DNA of 64,000 bases from Desulfuromonas sp. AOP6 (GTDB lineage: Bacteria > Desulfobacterota > Desulfuromonadia > Desulfuromonadales > SZUA-540): the NCBI RefSeq assembly GCF_009731355.2, contig NZ_AP022810.1, positions 1 to 64,000 of the forward strand, in the 5' to 3' direction. Below the pieces are notes generated by a model. That model ran no database searches and was not told the origin of the DNA. It was given only the letters and a program-made list of their open reading frames with translations. Shown one piece after another: positions 12,903-21,832 of the stretch. Made by a program: the position numbers and the translations under genes. The stretch's first letter is position 1, and each line of letters opens with the position of its first letter.

Positions 12903-12955
12903 GGCAGTTTTTTCTGCCTACAAAAAGAAGGGACTGCCTTGCCGGGCAGCCCCTT
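12902..12955. terminator. Bidirectional terminator between nth and the PBP1A gene
   Basis: Two hairpins lie between the convergent genes. AGGCAG, a six-T loop and CTGCCT pair at 12902-12919. A second stem pairs AAGGGACTGCC at 12928-12938 with GGCAGCCCCTT at 12945-12955 with one mismatch. T or A runs occur on either side, fitting termination in both directions. Confidence 0.6.
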
Positions 12956-12980
12956 TAATATTTCCGCAATAGCAGGATAC

Positions 12981-15386
12981 TCAGCGAAGATCCTCCAGAT
13001 CAAGTTTGAAGAAGTCCTGGGCGGAAGGTTTTTTTTCGTCAAGAGCGTATCGCGTCGGCGCTGTTCCAGGCGCAAAGGCTTCGATCGTAACATTGGCGCT
13101 GTCCTCTACGGCCAGCAAACCGGTTTGGGGATCGATGGCTCGGAACTCAATGGAATCGGGTACGGGGAAATCTAGGGGCGGCAGACCAGCCACCGCCTCC
13201 TTCATGAATTCGACCCAGGCTGGCGCTGCGGCTCGGGAGCCAGTCTCCTTATCGCCCAGCGGTTGTTCCTGGTCGTAGCCGACCCAAGAGACGGCTACCA
13301 GTTGAGGGACATAACCTACAAACCAGGCATCCTTGAGGTTGTTGGTCGTTCCGGTTTTGCCGGCGACGGGTCGACCCAGGGCTCTCGCCCGGAATCCGGT
13401 GCCTTTCTGAACGACACTTTCCATCATGTTGGTAATCAGGTAAGCCGTTTCGGGGGAGATGACCCGTTCGGGGGACTGCTGAATAAGACGTTGATTTTTA
13501 TTGGGGCCCCCGGGAAAATCGGCTGGGTCGATAGATTCAAGGACATAGCCATGACGATCAACCACCTTGGTGATATAGGTGGGACGGACCCTGACACCGC
13601 CGTTGGCAAAAACGGTATAGGCGCTGGCTAGTTCGAAGGGGGTCAGGGCAGAGGACCCCAGAGCCAGCGTCAGATCACGGGCAATAGGGGAAGAGACGCC
13701 GAGCTTGCTCACGTAGTTGCTGGCGTAGCGAATGCCGATGTCCTCGAGAATTTTAATGGTGATGACGTTATAGGAGTGGGTTAGGGCATCTCTGACACGA
13801 ACGGCGCCATAAAACTTTTCACTGTAATTCTTGGGTCGCCAGGATGTTTCTTCACCAGATTCCGCGGTTTCCTTGTAAATGATCGGGGTGTCGTAGACAA
13901 TGGTGGCCGGAGTGTACCCTTTGTCCAGGGCGGCGGCATAAATCAAGGGCTTGATGGCCGATCCGGGCAACCGTTTGGCCTGCAGGACGCGATTGAATTG
14001 GCTCTGGTAAAAATCGAAACCGCCGACCATGGCCTTGACATTGCCGTTATGGGGATCCATAGCCACGATAGCGCCTTGGGTTTCCGGGGTCTGCTGCAGG
14101 GAAAAGCGCAGAGAGCCGTTCTCAGGCGATTCGAGCCGAAGTTCGAGCAAAGAGCCCTTGGGAAGTTTGGTGCGGGATGCGTCTTGATTTCCTGTCGCGG
14201 GCGTGTCCCGGTTGACGACCTGGATTGGACCGGCCCAGTCGGCGGATTTAAGCTCAACAAAGCCCTCTTCGCTGCCGACCCGCACCAGCAGGACCTCTCG
14301 GGTTGAACCAGTCAGAACGCCCTCGATGTAGTCGCCTATTTCAAGTGGACGTTCGGCAAGTCGGTCAGCCTGCTCGCTGAGAAAAATTTCCTCCTCACTC
14401 TCGGCCAGAATACGCTGGGGTCCGCGATACCCTCTTCTCTTGTCATGATCGCGCAGGTTTTCCCGCACGGCACTCTGAGCGGACTGCTGCATACGGAGGT
14501 TCATGGTGGTATGAACCTTCAATCCGGCCGTATAGAGAACATCCTTCCCGTAGGTATCTTCCAGGTAGCGGCGGACCTGTTCGGTAAAGTAGGCGGCATC
14601 GGCAATAAAAGAGTTGACTCGGGGCTTGATGGTGATGGCTTCACCCTGAGCGGCCTCCGCCTCTTCGGGTGAAATATACCCTTCTTCGATCATGCGCTTG
14701 AGAACATATTTCTGACGCTCTTTGGCCCGATCGAAGTTTCGATAGGGGGAATAGCGGCTGGGGGCCTGGGGCAGGCCTGCCAGCAGGCTACATTCAGCCA
14801 GGGTCAGATCCTCGACGTTCTTGTCGAAATAGTTTTCAGCCGCCGCCTGTACACCATAGGCGCCGTGTCCCAGGTAAATCTGGTTGAGATAGAGGTAGAG
14901 GATTTCCTCTTTGGAGAGCTTTTTTTCCATGCGCCAGGCAAGAATCGCCTCTTTGAACTTTCGCTCGAATTTTTTTTCCGGGGTGAGCAGCAGACTCTTG
15001 GCCACCTGTTGGGTGATCGTACTCCCCCCCTGTACGATGCCGCCCGCCTTAAGGTTCTTGAGGGCGGCCCGCATGATGGACATGAGATCAATGCCCTTAT
15101 GTTCGAAGAAATGACTGTCTTCGGCGGATACAAAGGCTTCGATCAGGCGTTGCGGCATACGATCAACCGAAACGATAAGGCGTCTCTCCTTGAAAAACTC
15201 CGCGATGGTTTCACCGCCATCACTGTATACTGAGCTGACAATGGGGGGCTGGTAGTCAGACAGGGTGTCCACTTTGGGCAGTGAGCCCGAAACATAGAGA
15301 TAGGCTCCGCCTATAGCCAGTATGCCGCTTAGAAAGAGGCCGCCGGTCACGTAGAGAAGCCAAAGAAAAAAGTGTCGAATTGTCAT
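12981..15386 (-). CDS. mrcA: Penicillin-binding protein 1A (bifunctional transglycosylase/transpeptidase)
   Basis: Class A PBP that polymerises glycan strands and cross-links peptides. The 801-residue protein has an N-terminal membrane anchor (residues about 7-32) and a GT51 domain with EDSHFFEHKGID near 90 and the GGSTITQQVAK motif near 120. An OB-like insert follows, then the transpeptidase domain with SAIK (active Ser near 476), THSYN and AGKTGTTNN near 677. Length and layout match PBP1A/PonA. It is transcribed against nth, and its promoter must lie in the short gap to the divergent cytochrome gene. Confidence 0.95.
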   Translation of the reverse strand: MTIRHFFLWLLYVTGGLFLSGILAIGGAYLYVSGSLPKVDTLSDYQPPIVSSVYSDGGETIAEFFKERRLIVSVDRMPQRLIEAFVSAEDSHFFEHKGIDLMSIMRAALKNLKAGGIVQGGSTITQQVAKSLLLTPEKKFERKFKEAILAWRMEKKLSKEEILYLYLNQIYLGHGAYGVQAAAENYFDKNVEDLTLAECSLLAGLPQAPSRYSPYRNFDRAKERQKYVLKRMIEEGYISPEEAEAAQGEAITIKPRVNSFIADAAYFTEQVRRYLEDTYGKDVLYTAGLKVHTTMNLRMQQSAQSAVRENLRDHDKRRGYRGPQRILAESEEEIFLSEQADRLAERPLEIGDYIEGVLTGSTREVLLVRVGSEEGFVELKSADWAGPIQVVNRDTPATGNQDASRTKLPKGSLLELRLESPENGSLRFSLQQTPETQGAIVAMDPHNGNVKAMVGGFDFYQSQFNRVLQAKRLPGSAIKPLIYAAALDKGYTPATIVYDTPIIYKETAESGEETSWRPKNYSEKFYGAVRVRDALTHSYNVITIKILEDIGIRYASNYVSKLGVSSPIARDLTLALGSSALTPFELASAYTVFANGGVRVRPTYITKVVDRHGYVLESIDPADFPGGPNKNQRLIQQSPERVISPETAYLITNMMESVVQKGTGFRARALGRPVAGKTGTTNNLKDAWFVGYVPQLVAVSWVGYDQEQPLGDKETGSRAAAPAWVEFMKEAVAGLPPLDFPVPDSIEFRAIDPQTGLLAVEDSANVTIEAFAPGTAPTRYALDEKKPSAQDFFKLDLEDLR

Positions 15387-15523
15387 GGTGTTAATGGTGC
15401 CTCCTTAGTTGACCAAAGAAAAATTTATAGCACAGGTGCGGGATAGCCGGCAAACCTTTTGCCGTTTGCCTGAAAGACCGGGTGTGTTATAGTTGCGTGG
15501 TTATAATGACCTACGGAGGCCCC

Positions 15524-15853
15524 ATGAAAATAAAGAGACATCTTCTACTTCTGCTCCTGGTGGCGCTGATTGCCAGCGGCTGCAACATGTTTCGTTCCTG
15601 GAAATCCATCCCGGCGCCGGGCGGATGCTCCGAGTGCCACACTACCGAGATATCGGCGGACTGGCAGGTGGCCTATAAGCCGGTCATGCTTAGTGACGAG
15701 ACGGATCGCTTTTCATGGCAGAGGCCCGAATCGGTTGAGCGTCCTGATGAATCTCCCCTTGACCAGAAGAAGATCACAGAACAGCGCTGTTTCCGTTGTC
15801 ACAAGGGACCCAACAAGGCGCATACGGAATATAAGGGACGCTATCACCACTGA
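15524..15853 (+). CDS. Small lipoprotein cytochrome c with two CxxCH motifs
   Basis: A 109-residue product. It starts with a lipoprotein signal (LLLLLLVALIASGC, lipobox Cys at residue 20) and has two c-type haem motifs, CSECH near 36 and CFRCH near 89. It is expected to be lipid-anchored and to bind two haems covalently after export, which suits electron transfer across the envelope in Desulfuromonadales. The ATG at 15524 was chosen because GGAGG lies six bases upstream and the signal sequence begins there. The specific family is not recognised. Confidence 0.82.
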   Translation: MKIKRHLLLLLLVALIASGCNMFRSWKSIPAPGGCSECHTTEISADWQVAYKPVMLSDETDRFSWQRPESVERPDESPLDQKKITEQRCFRCHKGPNKAHTEYKGRYHH

Positions 15854-15874
15854 GGACGAGACCCCTTGATCTTC

Positions 15875-15908
15875 AAGGACTCCCGCTGCTGAGGCGGGAG
15901 TCCTTTTC
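15875..15908 (+). terminator. Rho-independent terminator after the cytochrome gene
   Basis: A perfect 12-base-pair stem pairs AAGGACTCCCGC at 15875-15886 with GCGGGAGTCCTT at 15894-15905 around a seven-base loop, followed by TTC. It lies 22 bases after the cytochrome stop and before pyk. Confidence 0.8.
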
Positions 15909-15943
15909 TCGTGGGAGTAATCCCATTTTTGTGTGGAGGGCTG

Positions 15944-17392
15944 ATGTTTCGCCGAACGAAGATTGTCGCCACAGTAGGGCCTTCCTGTGATACGGAAGAA
16001 GGTCTTTTGGCTTTAATGGAAGCAGGCGCCGATGTGTTTCGCCTGAATTTTTCCCATGGCGGGCACGCTGAGAAAACCGCCATAATCAAAAGAATCCGTA
16101 AGCTCTCCAAGCGGCGGCAGCGGGCCGTGGCTATCCTGGGAGATCTGCAGGGGCCTAAAATTCGAACCGGGATGCTCCAGGGCGGCACCATGGAGCTGGT
16201 AGCCGGCAGCGAGGTCGTGCTGACCACGCGAAGCGTCGAGGGGGGCGGCGGCGTTATCCCAACCGAATACCAGGACCTGCCCGGGGATGTGGCAGTCGGT
16301 GACCGGATTCTTCTTGACGACGGACTGCTTGAGCTGGCCGTCCTGCAAAAAGATGAAACAGATGTATGCTGCCGTGTGGTGGTGGGCGGCACCCTCACGA
16401 ACCGCAAGGGCATCAATCTGCCGGGGGTGGCTGTTTCGACGCCGGCTCTGACGGAGAAAGACAAGGAGGACCTGGCCTTTTGCATTCGTGAAGGAGTCGA
16501 TTACCTGGCTCTCTCCTTTGTGCGCAAAGCCAGCGATGTTCGGGAACTCAAAGATCTGCTGTACCGGGACAAGGTCGCGTTGCCGATTATCGCCAAGATT
16601 GAGAAACCCGAGGCCGTCGCCGATTTTGACGCCATTCTGGAGGCGTCCGACGGCATCATGGTCGCCCGGGGGGATCTAGGCGTGGAGATGAGTCCGGAAA
16701 AAGTGCCCCTCATCCAGAAGCAGATCATCCGCAAGTGCAATAAGGCGGGTAAGCCGGTTATCACGGCAACTCAGATGCTGGAGAGCATGGTTAATAATCC
16801 ACGCCCGACCCGGGCGGAGACATCCGATGTGGCCAACGCCATTCTGGATGGCACGGACGCCGTCATGCTCTCGGCGGAGACGGCCTCCGGCCGTTATCCC
16901 GTTGCGGCGGTCGCGTTGATGGTGCGGGTCGCCAAGGATGTGGAGGGCGATCCGGAACTGAAGGATCAGGTCTTCCATCCGCTGGATGAGATTCTCGGTT
17001 ACCGCCGCCTGCCGGAAGCCATCGGCCAGGCCGCTGTTCGCGTAGCCGAGACCATCGGGGCCGGGGCGATTCTTGCCTTCACGCAGACGGGGAGCACAGC
17101 CGCCCTCGTGGCCAAATACCGGCCCAATCTGCCCATTTACGCGGTGACACCCTCGCCCAAGGTGCGCCGACGCCTGGCGCTCTATGCTGGCGTGCGTTCC
17201 ATTCGGGTCGACATCGAAGGGGATACGGAAGCCCAGATCCGCTCAGTGGAGCAGGCCGTGCTGACCTCGGGTGTCATGCAGGTTGGCGATGTCGTGGTTA
17301 TCACCATGGGCAGCCCGGTGTCCGCACCGGGGACGACCAATCTCCTCAAGGTTCACCGGTTGGGAACGGGTCACTTTTATGAGGTTCATTAA
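15944..17392 (+). CDS. pyk: Pyruvate kinase
   Basis: Converts phosphoenolpyruvate and ADP to pyruvate and ATP. The 482-residue protein begins MFRRTKIVATVGPSC, has FRLNFSHG near residue 32, the metal and substrate motif IIAKIEKPEAVADFDAI near 215, IMVARGDLGVE near 240 and the C-terminal allosteric-type domain with FTQTGSTAALVAKYRP. The ATG at 15944 with GGAGGG just upstream gives the usual N-terminus; a longer frame from 15911 adds no family sequence. It stands after a terminator and before queC. Confidence 0.96.
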   Translation: MFRRTKIVATVGPSCDTEEGLLALMEAGADVFRLNFSHGGHAEKTAIIKRIRKLSKRRQRAVAILGDLQGPKIRTGMLQGGTMELVAGSEVVLTTRSVEGGGGVIPTEYQDLPGDVAVGDRILLDDGLLELAVLQKDETDVCCRVVVGGTLTNRKGINLPGVAVSTPALTEKDKEDLAFCIREGVDYLALSFVRKASDVRELKDLLYRDKVALPIIAKIEKPEAVADFDAILEASDGIMVARGDLGVEMSPEKVPLIQKQIIRKCNKAGKPVITATQMLESMVNNPRPTRAETSDVANAILDGTDAVMLSAETASGRYPVAAVALMVRVAKDVEGDPELKDQVFHPLDEILGYRRLPEAIGQAAVRVAETIGAGAILAFTQTGSTAALVAKYRPNLPIYAVTPSPKVRRRLALYAGVRSIRVDIEGDTEAQIRSVEQAVLTSGVMQVGDVVVITMGSPVSAPGTTNLLKVHRLGTGHFYEVH

Positions 17393-17440
17393 CCGGCGCT
17401 TGCCCAGCCTTTTACTTCATGTGATGACGGGAAAGTTTTC

Positions 17441-18136
17441 ATGAAAAAGAAAGCCGTGGTTCTCTACAGCGGGGGACTGGATTCCACCACCTGCATGGCC
17501 ATTGCGCAAGCGGAAGGCTTTGTCCCTTACGCCATGAGCTTTGCCTACGGTCAGCGACACAGCGTCGAGGTAAGCAAAGCCATGGAATATGCCAAGGAGA
17601 TTGGCGCCAAAGACCATCATCTGGTCGAATTCGATTTGCGTCGTATCGGTGGCAGCGCCCTTACTTCCGACCTGGAGGTGCCCAAGGAAGGGGTGGAGGA
17701 GGGGAATATCCCCGTTACCTATGTACCGGCGCGCAATACCATCTTTCTCTCTTTCGCCCTGGGCTGGGCGGAAGTTCTCGGCGCCTTCGATATTTATATC
17801 GGTGTCAATGCCCTGGACTATTCCGGATATCCTGACTGCCGGCCGGAATATATCGCCGCTTTTGAAACCCTGGCCAATCTGGCTACCCGGGAAGGGGTGG
17901 AAGGCCGCGGACGCTACCGGATCCATACCCCGCTGATGACCTTGACCAAAGGGGAAATCATTCGACGCGGTCTGCAGCTTGGGGTTAACTATGCGCTGAC
18001 CCACTCCTGTTATGATCCTTCGCCAGAAGGGCTTTCCTGTGGGATCTGCGACTCCTGCCGGTTGCGCCTGAAAGGGTTTGCCGAGGTCGGGGTGGCCGAT
18101 CCCATCCCTTATGCCGGACGGACGGACAAGCGTTGA
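17441..18136 (+). CDS. queC: 7-cyano-7-deazaguanine synthase
   Basis: Converts 7-carboxy-7-deazaguanine to preQ0 with ATP and ammonia in queuosine synthesis. The 231-residue protein opens with the PP-loop [11 protein letters not shown]. It has [10 protein letters not shown] near residue 90, [16 protein letters not shown] near 122 and the zinc motif C-x9-C-x2-C-x2-C near 188-204 ([17 protein letters not shown]). It is followed 50 bases later by folE2, which makes the first precursor of the same pathway, so the pair is probably a functional operon. Confidence 0.96.
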   Translation: MKKKAVVLYSGGLDSTTCMAIAQAEGFVPYAMSFAYGQRHSVEVSKAMEYAKEIGAKDHHLVEFDLRRIGGSALTSDLEVPKEGVEEGNIPVTYVPARNTIFLSFALGWAEVLGAFDIYIGVNALDYSGYPDCRPEYIAAFETLANLATREGVEGRGRYRIHTPLMTLTKGEIIRRGLQLGVNYALTHSCYDPSPEGLSCGICDSCRLRLKGFAEVGVADPIPYAGRTDKR

Positions 18137-18186
18137 ATCAGCCAGAAGCAAAAGCACGGATAACAGACAAGGAACCATAAAGAACA

Positions 18187-18999
18187 ATGACTGATAGGCT
18201 GAAAAGCGACGATCTCTCTAATACTCCGGCCATGCCCGATATGCAGAAGGCACGGGATACCCGTAATATCCCCATCGACAAGGTCGGGGTGAAAGATATC
18301 CGCTACCCCATCGTAGTGCTGGACAAAAGCCGCGAAAGCCAGCACACCGTGGCGCGCATCAACATGTATGTCGACTTGCCGCATCACTTCAAGGGAACCC
18401 ACATGAGCCGTTTCGTGGAGATTCTCAACCAGTATCGCGGCGAGATCAGCATCGAGAGCCTCGACACCATCCTGCAGGACATGAAGGATCGCCTCGATGC
18501 TTCCTGCGCCCATATGGAACTGGAATTTCCCTATTTCATCGAAAAGGAGGCACCGGCCTCCGGCGCCAAGGGGTTGATGGAATATCAGTGCCAGATGATC
18601 GGCACCCTCGGCCAGGAGGCCGACTTTATTCTCGGCGCCACCGTGCCGGTGACCTCCCTGTGTCCCTGCTCCCGTGAGATCAGCGCTCGCGGAGCCCACA
18701 ACCAGCGCAGCGCTATCCATGTGCAGATCCGCTACCGGGGACATGTCTGGCTGGAAGACCTCATCGCCTGGGTGGAGGCCTGTGGCAGTGCGCCCGTCTA
18801 CGCTCTGCTCAAGCGCGAAGACGAAAAGGCAGTCACCGAGCAGGCTTATGACAATCCCATGTTTGTGGAAGACATCGTGCGGGCGGTCACACAAAAACTC
18901 AAGGGGGTTGAGGAAATCCTCTGGTTTCGGGTTGAGTGCGAAAACTTTGAGTCAATCCACAACCATTCTGCCTATGCCCTGGTCGAGTGGGCGCGCTGA
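18187..18999 (+). CDS. folE2: GTP cyclohydrolase FolE2 (type IB)
   Basis: Converts GTP to dihydroneopterin triphosphate, the entry step of folate and queuosine synthesis. The 270-residue protein carries the COG1469 features DIQKARDTRN-like MQKARDTRNIPIDKVG near residue 19, GTHMSRFVEIL near 70, the metal-ligand segment TSLCPCSREISARGAHNQRS near 157 and CENFESIHNHSAYA near the end. FolE2 can use metals other than zinc and often supports growth under zinc limitation. Its neighbour queC links it to preQ0 synthesis. Confidence 0.95.
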   Translation: MTDRLKSDDLSNTPAMPDMQKARDTRNIPIDKVGVKDIRYPIVVLDKSRESQHTVARINMYVDLPHHFKGTHMSRFVEILNQYRGEISIESLDTILQDMKDRLDASCAHMELEFPYFIEKEAPASGAKGLMEYQCQMIGTLGQEADFILGATVPVTSLCPCSREISARGAHNQRSAIHVQIRYRGHVWLEDLIAWVEACGSAPVYALLKREDEKAVTEQAYDNPMFVEDIVRAVTQKLKGVEEILWFRVECENFESIHNHSAYALVEWAR

Positions 19000-19751
19000 A
19001 AGCCCAACCTGTGGATAAGGTTGTGGAAAATGTGAATAAGGGGGGTTTCTCCGGTGGGGAATTCCCCCTAGACCCTTTGAGGCATCATCTGGGAATATTG
19101 GCAAAGGAGCCGGTTCCCGGTCGGGTAAAGACGCGGCTGAGCCCGCCTCTGACATCGGCTGAGGCCGCTCAGCTCTATGAGGTCTGCCTGCGGGAGACCG
19201 TGCAACGCCTGCGCGAAACGGGTGTGAGCCTTACCCTTTTTTATGCCGGTTCAGAAGCCTATTTCCGCCGTACTTTCCCTGATATACCCCTGCAGCCCCA
19301 AGAAGGAAACGACCTAGGCGAGCGCCTGGAGAGAGCTCTGTGCTTCCTGTTCCGTCAGGGGGCGGCCGGCGCCGCCCTGGTCGGCTCGGACAGCCCCGAT
19401 ATCCCTTTGCACCTGGTGAAGGAGGCCTTTCAGTTTCTGGCGGAAGAGACAGCTCTCACAATTCCTGCCCTGGATGGCGGCTATGTTCTCGTGGGTGAGC
19501 GCGATCACCATCCTCAGCTCTTTCGCGATATTCCCTGGAGTACGGCCCACGTCCTCGCGGAAACGAGGCGCCGGGTCGCTGAGCTGAACCTGAGCTATCG
19601 GGAACTGACCCCGTGGGATGATGTCGATGACCTTCCCTCGCTGGGGCGACTGCTCGAGCGTTCCCCCGCGAGCGAGACGGCCTGTTTCGTGCGGGCTCAT
19701 CTGACGAAATACCTGAGTTTAATTGAAGGGTTAAAAAGGCAAAGGGGTTGA
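18987..19751 (+). CDS. TIGR04282/DUF2064 glycosyltransferase-like protein
   Basis: The conserved part begins with LGILAKEPVPGRVKTRLSPP, the nucleotide-sugar-binding-like start of the TIGR04282 family. It continues with VGSDSPDIPLHL, LDGGYVLVGERDHHPQLFRDIPWST and a C-terminal DDVDDLPSLGRL segment. The substrate is unknown. The start is uncertain: GTG at 18987 (overlapping folE2 by 13 bases), GTG at 19032 and TTG at 19077 are all in frame, and the family sequence begins only after 19077. The stretch between folE2 and 19077 holds three DnaA boxes, so a downstream start is attractive. Confidence 0.82.
   Translation: MGALKAQPVDKVVENVNKGGFSGGEFPLDPLRHHLGILAKEPVPGRVKTRLSPPLTSAEAAQLYEVCLRETVQRLRETGVSLTLFYAGSEAYFRRTFPDIPLQPQEGNDLGERLERALCFLFRQGAAGAALVGSDSPDIPLHLVKEAFQFLAEETALTIPALDGGYVLVGERDHHPQLFRDIPWSTAHVLAETRRRVAELNLSYRELTPWDDVDDLPSLGRLLERSPASETACFVRAHLTKYLSLIEGLKRQRG
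19010..19039. promoter_or_regulatory. Cluster of three DnaA boxes
   Basis: Three minus-strand DnaA boxes occur in 30 bases: TGTGGATAA at 19010-19018 (perfect TTATCCACA), TGTGGAAAA at 19022-19030 (TTTTCCACA) and TGTGAATAA at 19031-19039 (TTATTCACA). All match TTWTNCACA. They begin 10 bases after the folE2 stop codon. The function could be DnaA titration, gene control or a secondary loading site. Confidence 0.75.
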
Positions 19752-19779
19752 TTTTGCGGGTTTTTCCAGCCGATAGACG

Positions 19780-19808
19780 TTGACAGGTGCAGAAGGATGG
19801 CCGATAAT
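19780..19808 (+). promoter_or_regulatory. Sigma-70-type promoter of the tol operon
   Basis: TTGACA at 19780-19785 and GATAAT at 19803-19808 are separated by 17 bases, almost a textbook housekeeping promoter. It lies 44 bases before the tolQ start, and the tolQ ribosome binding site AGGAGG follows. Confidence 0.7.
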
Positions 19809-19852
19809 TCAGCCCTTGTACGGACGCGCACTACCTAAAAGGAGGCCTTATT

Positions 19853-20524
19853 TTGGATCTCATCCTGAACGCCGGACCGGTCGTCAAACTGGTCATGTTG
19901 ATACTGGCCTATTTTTCCATCGTCAGCTGGGCCATCATTTTTTTCAAGTTTCGTGAAATCCACCGAGCCACCAAAGATTCCTCCGGTTTTCTCGATTTTT
20001 TCTGGAGCAAGAAACGTCTGGACGTCATCGGCCAGGGACTCAAGGATTTCCGCCACTCCCCCCTGACAGTCCTCTTCCGCGAAGCCTATCAGGAGCTGCT
20101 CAAGGATCAGCGCCGCCGGGATCCCGACGAAGAGCCGGCCTTCTCCGCTGATCTGGGCCGCGCGGAAAGCGTGGCTCGCGCCCTGCGTCGGGCCACCACC
20201 CAGGAGACGCAGCGCCTGGAAAAGTTCCTCACCTTTCTGGCCACCACCGGTTCGACGGCCCCCTTTATCGGCCTGTTCGGTACCGTCTGGGGCATCATGG
20301 ATTCCTTCCGTGGCATCGGCCAGACCGGCAGCGCTTCACTGGCCGTCGTCGCGCCGGGTATATCCGAAGCCCTCGTGGCCACGGCCATCGGCTTGGTGGC
20401 GGCCATTCCCGCCGTCGTGGGCTACAACCATTTTGTCAACAAGGTCAATGTGCTCACGGGCGAGATGGATAATTTCAGTCAGGAATTCCTCAATATCGTC
20501 GAGCGCATGGGACGGAGAGGCTGA
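19853..20524 (+). CDS. tolQ: Tol-Pal system protein TolQ
   Basis: Inner membrane proton-channel subunit that with TolR energises TolA during outer membrane constriction. The 223-residue protein has three membrane segments: one at residues 8-30 and two in the C-terminal half around GSTAPFIGLFGTVWGIMDSF and ALVATAIGLVAAIPAVVGYN, the MotA/ExbB signature region. The start is TTG at 19853, nine bases after AGGAGG. It is the first gene of a tolQ-tolR-tolA-tolB-pal-cpoB cluster and is preceded by a strong promoter. Confidence 0.95.
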   Translation: MDLILNAGPVVKLVMLILAYFSIVSWAIIFFKFREIHRATKDSSGFLDFFWSKKRLDVIGQGLKDFRHSPLTVLFREAYQELLKDQRRRDPDEEPAFSADLGRAESVARALRRATTQETQRLEKFLTFLATTGSTAPFIGLFGTVWGIMDSFRGIGQTGSASLAVVAPGISEALVATAIGLVAAIPAVVGYNHFVNKVNVLTGEMDNFSQEFLNIVERMGRRG

Positions 20525-20526
20525 AG

Positions 20527-20949
20527 ATGGAAGTCGGTCGGCGTGACGGCAACAGCCGCAGAGCCCTGTCCCAGATCAACGTCACCCCCTTTGTCGATGT
20601 CATGCTGGTGCTGCTCATCATCTTCATGGTGACGGCGCCGATGATGGATCAGGGTGTTGAGGTCAACCTGCCGGAGGTCGCCGAGGCTCCGACCCTGGAG
20701 GCGGCCAACGAGCCGCTCATCCTCACCGTTGACAAGCAGGGCACCATTTCCATCGGGCGTTCCCGGGTCGACAATGCGGACAAGCTCGTCCCCGTCCTGG
20801 AGCAAATTCTCAGCACGCGTAAAGAGAAGGAAGTTTTTTTGCAGGCGGATCGGGATGTCCCCTACGGCAAGGTCGTGCAGGTCATGGCGGCCGTGCGCAA
20901 GGCCGGTGTCAGCAAGATGGGGATGGTGTCGCAGCCCCCGGAGCCCTGA
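20527..20949 (+). CDS. tolR: Tol-Pal system protein TolR
   Basis: ExbD/TolR family partner of TolQ, 140 residues. It has a single membrane segment, VTPFVDVMLVLLIIFMVTAP, near residues 18-37, with the conserved proton-carrying Asp in FVDVML. A periplasmic domain follows, ending KAGVSKMGMVSQPP. It starts two bases after the tolQ stop codon, indicating tight translational coupling. The short N-terminus and periplasmic domain match the family. Confidence 0.94.
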   Translation: MEVGRRDGNSRRALSQINVTPFVDVMLVLLIIFMVTAPMMDQGVEVNLPEVAEAPTLEAANEPLILTVDKQGTISIGRSRVDNADKLVPVLEQILSTRKEKEVFLQADRDVPYGKVVQVMAAVRKAGVSKMGMVSQPPEP

Positions 20950-20984
20950 GGTAATCTTTCGGACGTGGGCACAGATAACCTGAT

Positions 20985-21827
20985 ATGAAGACAGTCAAAC
21001 AGACAGCTCCGAGCGCGCCTCGATCCACCCCTGCTTCCGGTCTGGGACGCATGCTGGTCCTTTCACTGGCGGCCCACCTGGCGGTGATCCTGTCGTTTAC
21101 CGTCGGCCTCATTCCCCTGCGGCAGACGCCGCCACGGGAAGTCTATCACGTCGACCTGGTGAACCTGCCGGTGAAAGACCCGCAAGCCGGCCGGCCCGAC
21201 GCCCGTCCGACGGAAACCAAAAAACCGGAGCCGCCCCAGCCGGCCCTACCCAAGCCGGTGCCACCCGCCCCCAAGGTCGAAGCGAAACCTGCGCCTAAAC
21301 CCGCTCCTAAGCCGGCCCAGAAACCGGCAGTTCCTGTCAAGCCGAAGGCAAAGCCAGCCGAGAAAAAGACCGCCGCCCCGGCGGCGCAGTCGGATCCCCT
21401 GAAGGCTATCGAGGAGATGCGGAAGCGGCAGGAGCTGGACAAAGCTATAGAAGATTTAAAGCAGAAGGCAGACCGCCTGAGTCAGAGCGACACCCGCAAC
21501 TCGGTGGCCAGCCAGGCGCCGGTGGGAATGCCGACGGGTAAAGGGACTGAGGCGGGTCCCGATCACCAAGCATGGATAAGCAAACATGTTAAGGCTGGTT
21601 GGACTCTAAGTAGGCACCAGGTAAGCCGTCTTGATCTCGTGGCCGTGGTGCGTTTGCAGTTCGATGCCCGTGGTAATCTGCGTCATTTTGAGTTTGAGGA
21701 AAAAACAATGGACGCCCCTTTTAACAATTCGATCGAGCAGGCCATTCGACAACTCCCCAAGCTACCGAATACTTCTGGGCCGCTCACCTTGACCGTGATA
21801 TTTAACCTTGAAGATCTAATGGAGTAG
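20985..21827 (+). CDS. tolA: TolA-like protein with TonB-type C-terminal domain
   Basis: TolA links the TolQR motor to TolB/Pal across the periplasm. The 280-residue protein has a membrane anchor at about residues 20-42, a long Pro/Lys/Ala-rich extended linker (about 65-130), a charged helical stretch with EEMRKRQELDKAIEDLKQ, and a C-terminal TonB/TolA fold (LDLVAVVRLQFDARGNLRHFEFEE onwards). The position between tolR and tolB supports the assignment. It is shorter than E. coli TolA because the helical domain is reduced. Confidence 0.9.
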   Translation: MKTVKQTAPSAPRSTPASGLGRMLVLSLAAHLAVILSFTVGLIPLRQTPPREVYHVDLVNLPVKDPQAGRPDARPTETKKPEPPQPALPKPVPPAPKVEAKPAPKPAPKPAQKPAVPVKPKAKPAEKKTAAPAAQSDPLKAIEEMRKRQELDKAIEDLKQKADRLSQSDTRNSVASQAPVGMPTGKGTEAGPDHQAWISKHVKAGWTLSRHQVSRLDLVAVVRLQFDARGNLRHFEFEEKTMDAPFNNSIEQAIRQLPKLPNTSGPLTLTVIFNLEDLME

Positions 21828-21832
21828 TCCAT

